DNA of 7,955 bases from RGIG250 sp045616885. GTDB lineage: Bacteria > Bacillota > Negativicutes > Selenomonadales > Selenomonadaceae. A program made the translations under genes and the position numbers. Under the pieces are notes generated by a model that was not told the DNA's origin, did no database searches, and was given only the letters and a program-made list of their open reading frames with translations. Every line of letters starts with the position of its first letter. The stretch's first letter is position 1. Location: NCBI GenBank assembly GCA_045616885.1, contig JAZLHS010000077.1:1-7955 (forward strand), read 5' to 3'. Positions 6,927 through 7,955 of this stretch are shown here, one piece after another.

Positions 6927-7733
6927 ATGAATCAGGCAATCGTCCTCGTTAGCTTCGGTGTCCTCGACACAAAACAGCGTGAAAAGTGCATAGAGCCAAT
7001 CGCCGCTGAAATTCGCGACGCCTTCTATGACTATATGGTCTTCGAGGCATACACCAGCAGCATGATCCTCAAGACTTTGAAGGAGGACGGCGCCTACGTC
7101 TACTCCCTCCCGGAAGTTCTCGACCGCCTCATCGAGGAGAAATATGACCGGGTCATTGTTCTCCCGACTCACCTCATGGCCGGCAGAGAATACAACGATA
7201 AAGTCATCGCTGTGATTGAAGCCTATAAAGAAAAGTTCAAGGAACTGGAGCTGACTCGTCCCGTCTTCGTCGGAGAGGGCGCTACTGCCACTCCGGAGAT
7301 AATCAGCGCAGTCACCTCTATCTCGCTGGGCATGGAGCGTCAGGATGGTGAGGCTCTTGTCATGATGGGTCACGGTACCAACCCGACCAACCATATATAT
7401 GAAGCTATACAGGCAGCAGCTGATGAAGCCGGTATCAATATGCATATCGGCGTCCTCACCGAGGGTGACAAGCCGACGCTTGGTGATGTAATTGCCCGTC
7501 TGGAAAAGGCCGGCGCAAAGAAGGTAGTACTGGCTCCGCTGCTTCTCGTCGGCGGCAACCACGTCAATAAGGAAATGGCCGGCAAGGGTGAAGATACCTG
7601 GGAAAAGCGCCTGCAGGCAGCAGGCTGCGAAGTCCGCATCTGGCCGGACGGACTGGGTGCCAATATGGAATTCCGCGGCATATATATGCAGCGTCTCATG
7701 GAAGTTTTGGAGAAGCTGGAATACGGCTGCTGA
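6927..7733 (+). CDS. cbiK: Sirohydrochlorin cobaltochelatase CbiK (anaerobic B12 pathway)
   Basis: This 268-residue class II chelatase inserts Co(2+) into sirohydrochlorin (factor II) early in anaerobic cobalamin synthesis; related enzymes can also insert iron for sirohaem. The metal-binding residues of the Salmonella enzyme (H145, E175, H207) are matched by H149 in MMGHGT, E179 in LTEGD and H212 in GGNHVNKEMAG. PTHLMAGREY (80-89) is also typical. It has two similar alpha/beta halves and no signal peptide, so it is the cytoplasmic form, unlike the periplasmic CbiK of Desulfovibrio. AAAGGAG at 6912-6918 lies eight bases before the ATG. It stands alone between repeats and a terminator, with no other cobalamin gene in the window and no cobalamin riboswitch recognisable upstream. 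Cobalt rather than iron is inferred from the family. Confidence 0.92.
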   Translation: MNQAIVLVSFGVLDTKQREKCIEPIAAEIRDAFYDYMVFEAYTSSMILKTLKEDGAYVYSLPEVLDRLIEEKYDRVIVLPTHLMAGREYNDKVIAVIEAYKEKFKELELTRPVFVGEGATATPEIISAVTSISLGMERQDGEALVMMGHGTNPTNHIYEAIQAAADEAGINMHIGVLTEGDKPTLGDVIARLEKAGAKKVVLAPLLLVGGNHVNKEMAGKGEDTWEKRLQAAGCEVRIWPDGLGANMEFRGIYMQRLMEVLEKLEYGC

Positions 7734-7756
7734 TCGGTAAAATTTTGTATACACAA

Positions 7757-7792
7757 TTTCGCCTCCCTGTCAAGGGGGGCGAAAATTTTTTT
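7757..7792 (+). terminator. Rho-independent terminator of cbiK
   Basis: TTTCGCCTCCCT (7757-7768) pairs with AGGGGGGCGAAA (7773-7784) around the loop GTCA, with one G-T wobble, and is followed by seven T residues (7786-7792). It begins 23 bases after the cbiK stop. The stem GCCTCCC...TCAAGGG resembles the head of the intergenic repeat at 1360-1378. Confidence 0.88.
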
Positions 7793-7811
7793 CAGTAAAT
7801 TTTCATTTCGC

Positions 7812-7838
7812 TTGACAGTAAAAATGATTTGTTATAAT
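7812..7838 (+). promoter_or_regulatory. Strong promoter facing the right edge
   Basis: TTGACA (7812-7817) and TATAAT (7833-7838) are both perfect consensus boxes. The spacer is 15 bases, shorter than the ideal 17, but TG at 7830-7831 gives an extended -10 element (TGTTATAAT). Transcription would begin near 7845. No convincing ORF with a ribosome binding site follows inside the window. Confidence 0.75.
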
Positions 7839-7844
7839 CTATCA

Positions 7845-7955
7845 ATGAGGTGGTGGAGAATGTCCTTTACGGTATATGAGGTATAGGCGCTCTCTGCCAG
7901 GTATAATCTATATTCATAACTGCCCGAGCGCGGCTGTTGGGTGGAGGAGCTTAGG
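7845..7955 (+). ncRNA. Candidate structured RNA or long leader (runs off the window)
   Basis: The 111 bases after the strong promoter hold no plausible gene but fold locally. GCGCTC (7887-7892) pairs perfectly with GAGCGC (7926-7931), and inside it CAG (7898-7900), TAT (7902-7904) and AAT (7905-7907) pair with ATT (7912-7914), ATA (7916-7918) and CTG (7920-7922). After it comes the purine-rich GCTGTTGGGTGGAGGAGC. The general look (strong promoter, no ORF, a G-rich GTTGG-type stretch next to a stem) recalls the 5' half of a 6S RNA, but I cannot confirm this, and the 3' half needed for the closing stem is outside the window. It may instead be the leader of the next gene. Confidence 0.35.

Noticed and set aside
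6693..7754. A 353-codon open frame on the - strand over cbiK and the repeats
   Set aside because: Its C-terminal part is the translated intergenic repeat (LRLRFAQPPPLNGRL twice), a common source of spurious proteins, and the rest mirrors cbiK.
7845..7886. Short leader peptide MRWWRMSFTVYEV with tandem Trp codons (trp-type attenuator)
   Set aside because: The ATG coincides with the expected transcription start, leaving no ribosome binding site, and no terminator/antiterminator pair is visible in the remaining sequence.
7845..7955. glmS ribozyme (because glmM lies nearby and GAGCGC occurs)
   Set aside because: The AGCGCC core followed by the GACGAGG-type element expected of glmS ribozymes is absent; GAGCGC here pairs with GCGCTC in a local stem, and glmS is not seen.

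Overview
This window is a chromosomal segment that looks like a Firmicute. The evidence is strong AAGGAG-type ribosome binding sites, sigma-A-like promoters and a cdaA-cdaR-glmM gene cluster. The intergenic palindromic repeats (CCTCCC...GGGAGG followed by a GAGCGAAGCGAAG core) and a CbiK-type chelatase would suit the Negativicutes (Selenomonas-like), but that placement is an inference and not proven here. All readable genes lie on the + strand.

Layout. Positions 2-118 hold the last 38 codons of a probable NAD(P)H-hydrate repair enzyme. A good promoter (168-196) and a short leader hairpin precede ilvE (280-1356), a branched-chain aminotransferase. Behind ilvE lie a composite palindromic repeat (1360-1443) and a strong intrinsic terminator (1463-1499). 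Next is a tightly packed operon at 1610-6592: cdaA (c-di-AMP synthase), cdaR (its YbbR-domain regulator), an uncharacterised FAD-dependent oxidoreductase of the COG2509 type, and glmM (phosphoglucosamine mutase). The first three genes overlap by 4 and 1 bases, and glmM follows after 35 bases. The 334-base gap 6593-6926 is almost entirely repeat DNA: one family copy interrupted by a 99-base structured segment, then two perfect 49-base direct repeats. cbiK (6927-7733) follows alone and ends in a terminator whose hairpin resembles the repeat head. The last 120 bases have a strong promoter (7812-7838) and no convincing ORF, but they do contain a clear stem-loop. This suggests a structured RNA that continues beyond the window.

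How the genes work together. CdaA, CdaR and GlmM form the conserved module linking c-di-AMP synthesis to cell-wall precursor supply: GlmM makes glucosamine-1-phosphate for UDP-GlcNAc and is known to bind and inhibit CdaA in several Firmicutes. The flavoprotein between cdaR and glmM is the least understood gene and appears translationally coupled to cdaR. IlvE (branched-chain amino acids) and CbiK (cobalt insertion for B12) are separate transcription units. Most of the window is ordinary core genome. The points worth a second look are the flavoprotein inside the c-di-AMP operon, the nested structured insertion in a repeat, and the possible non-coding RNA at the right edge.
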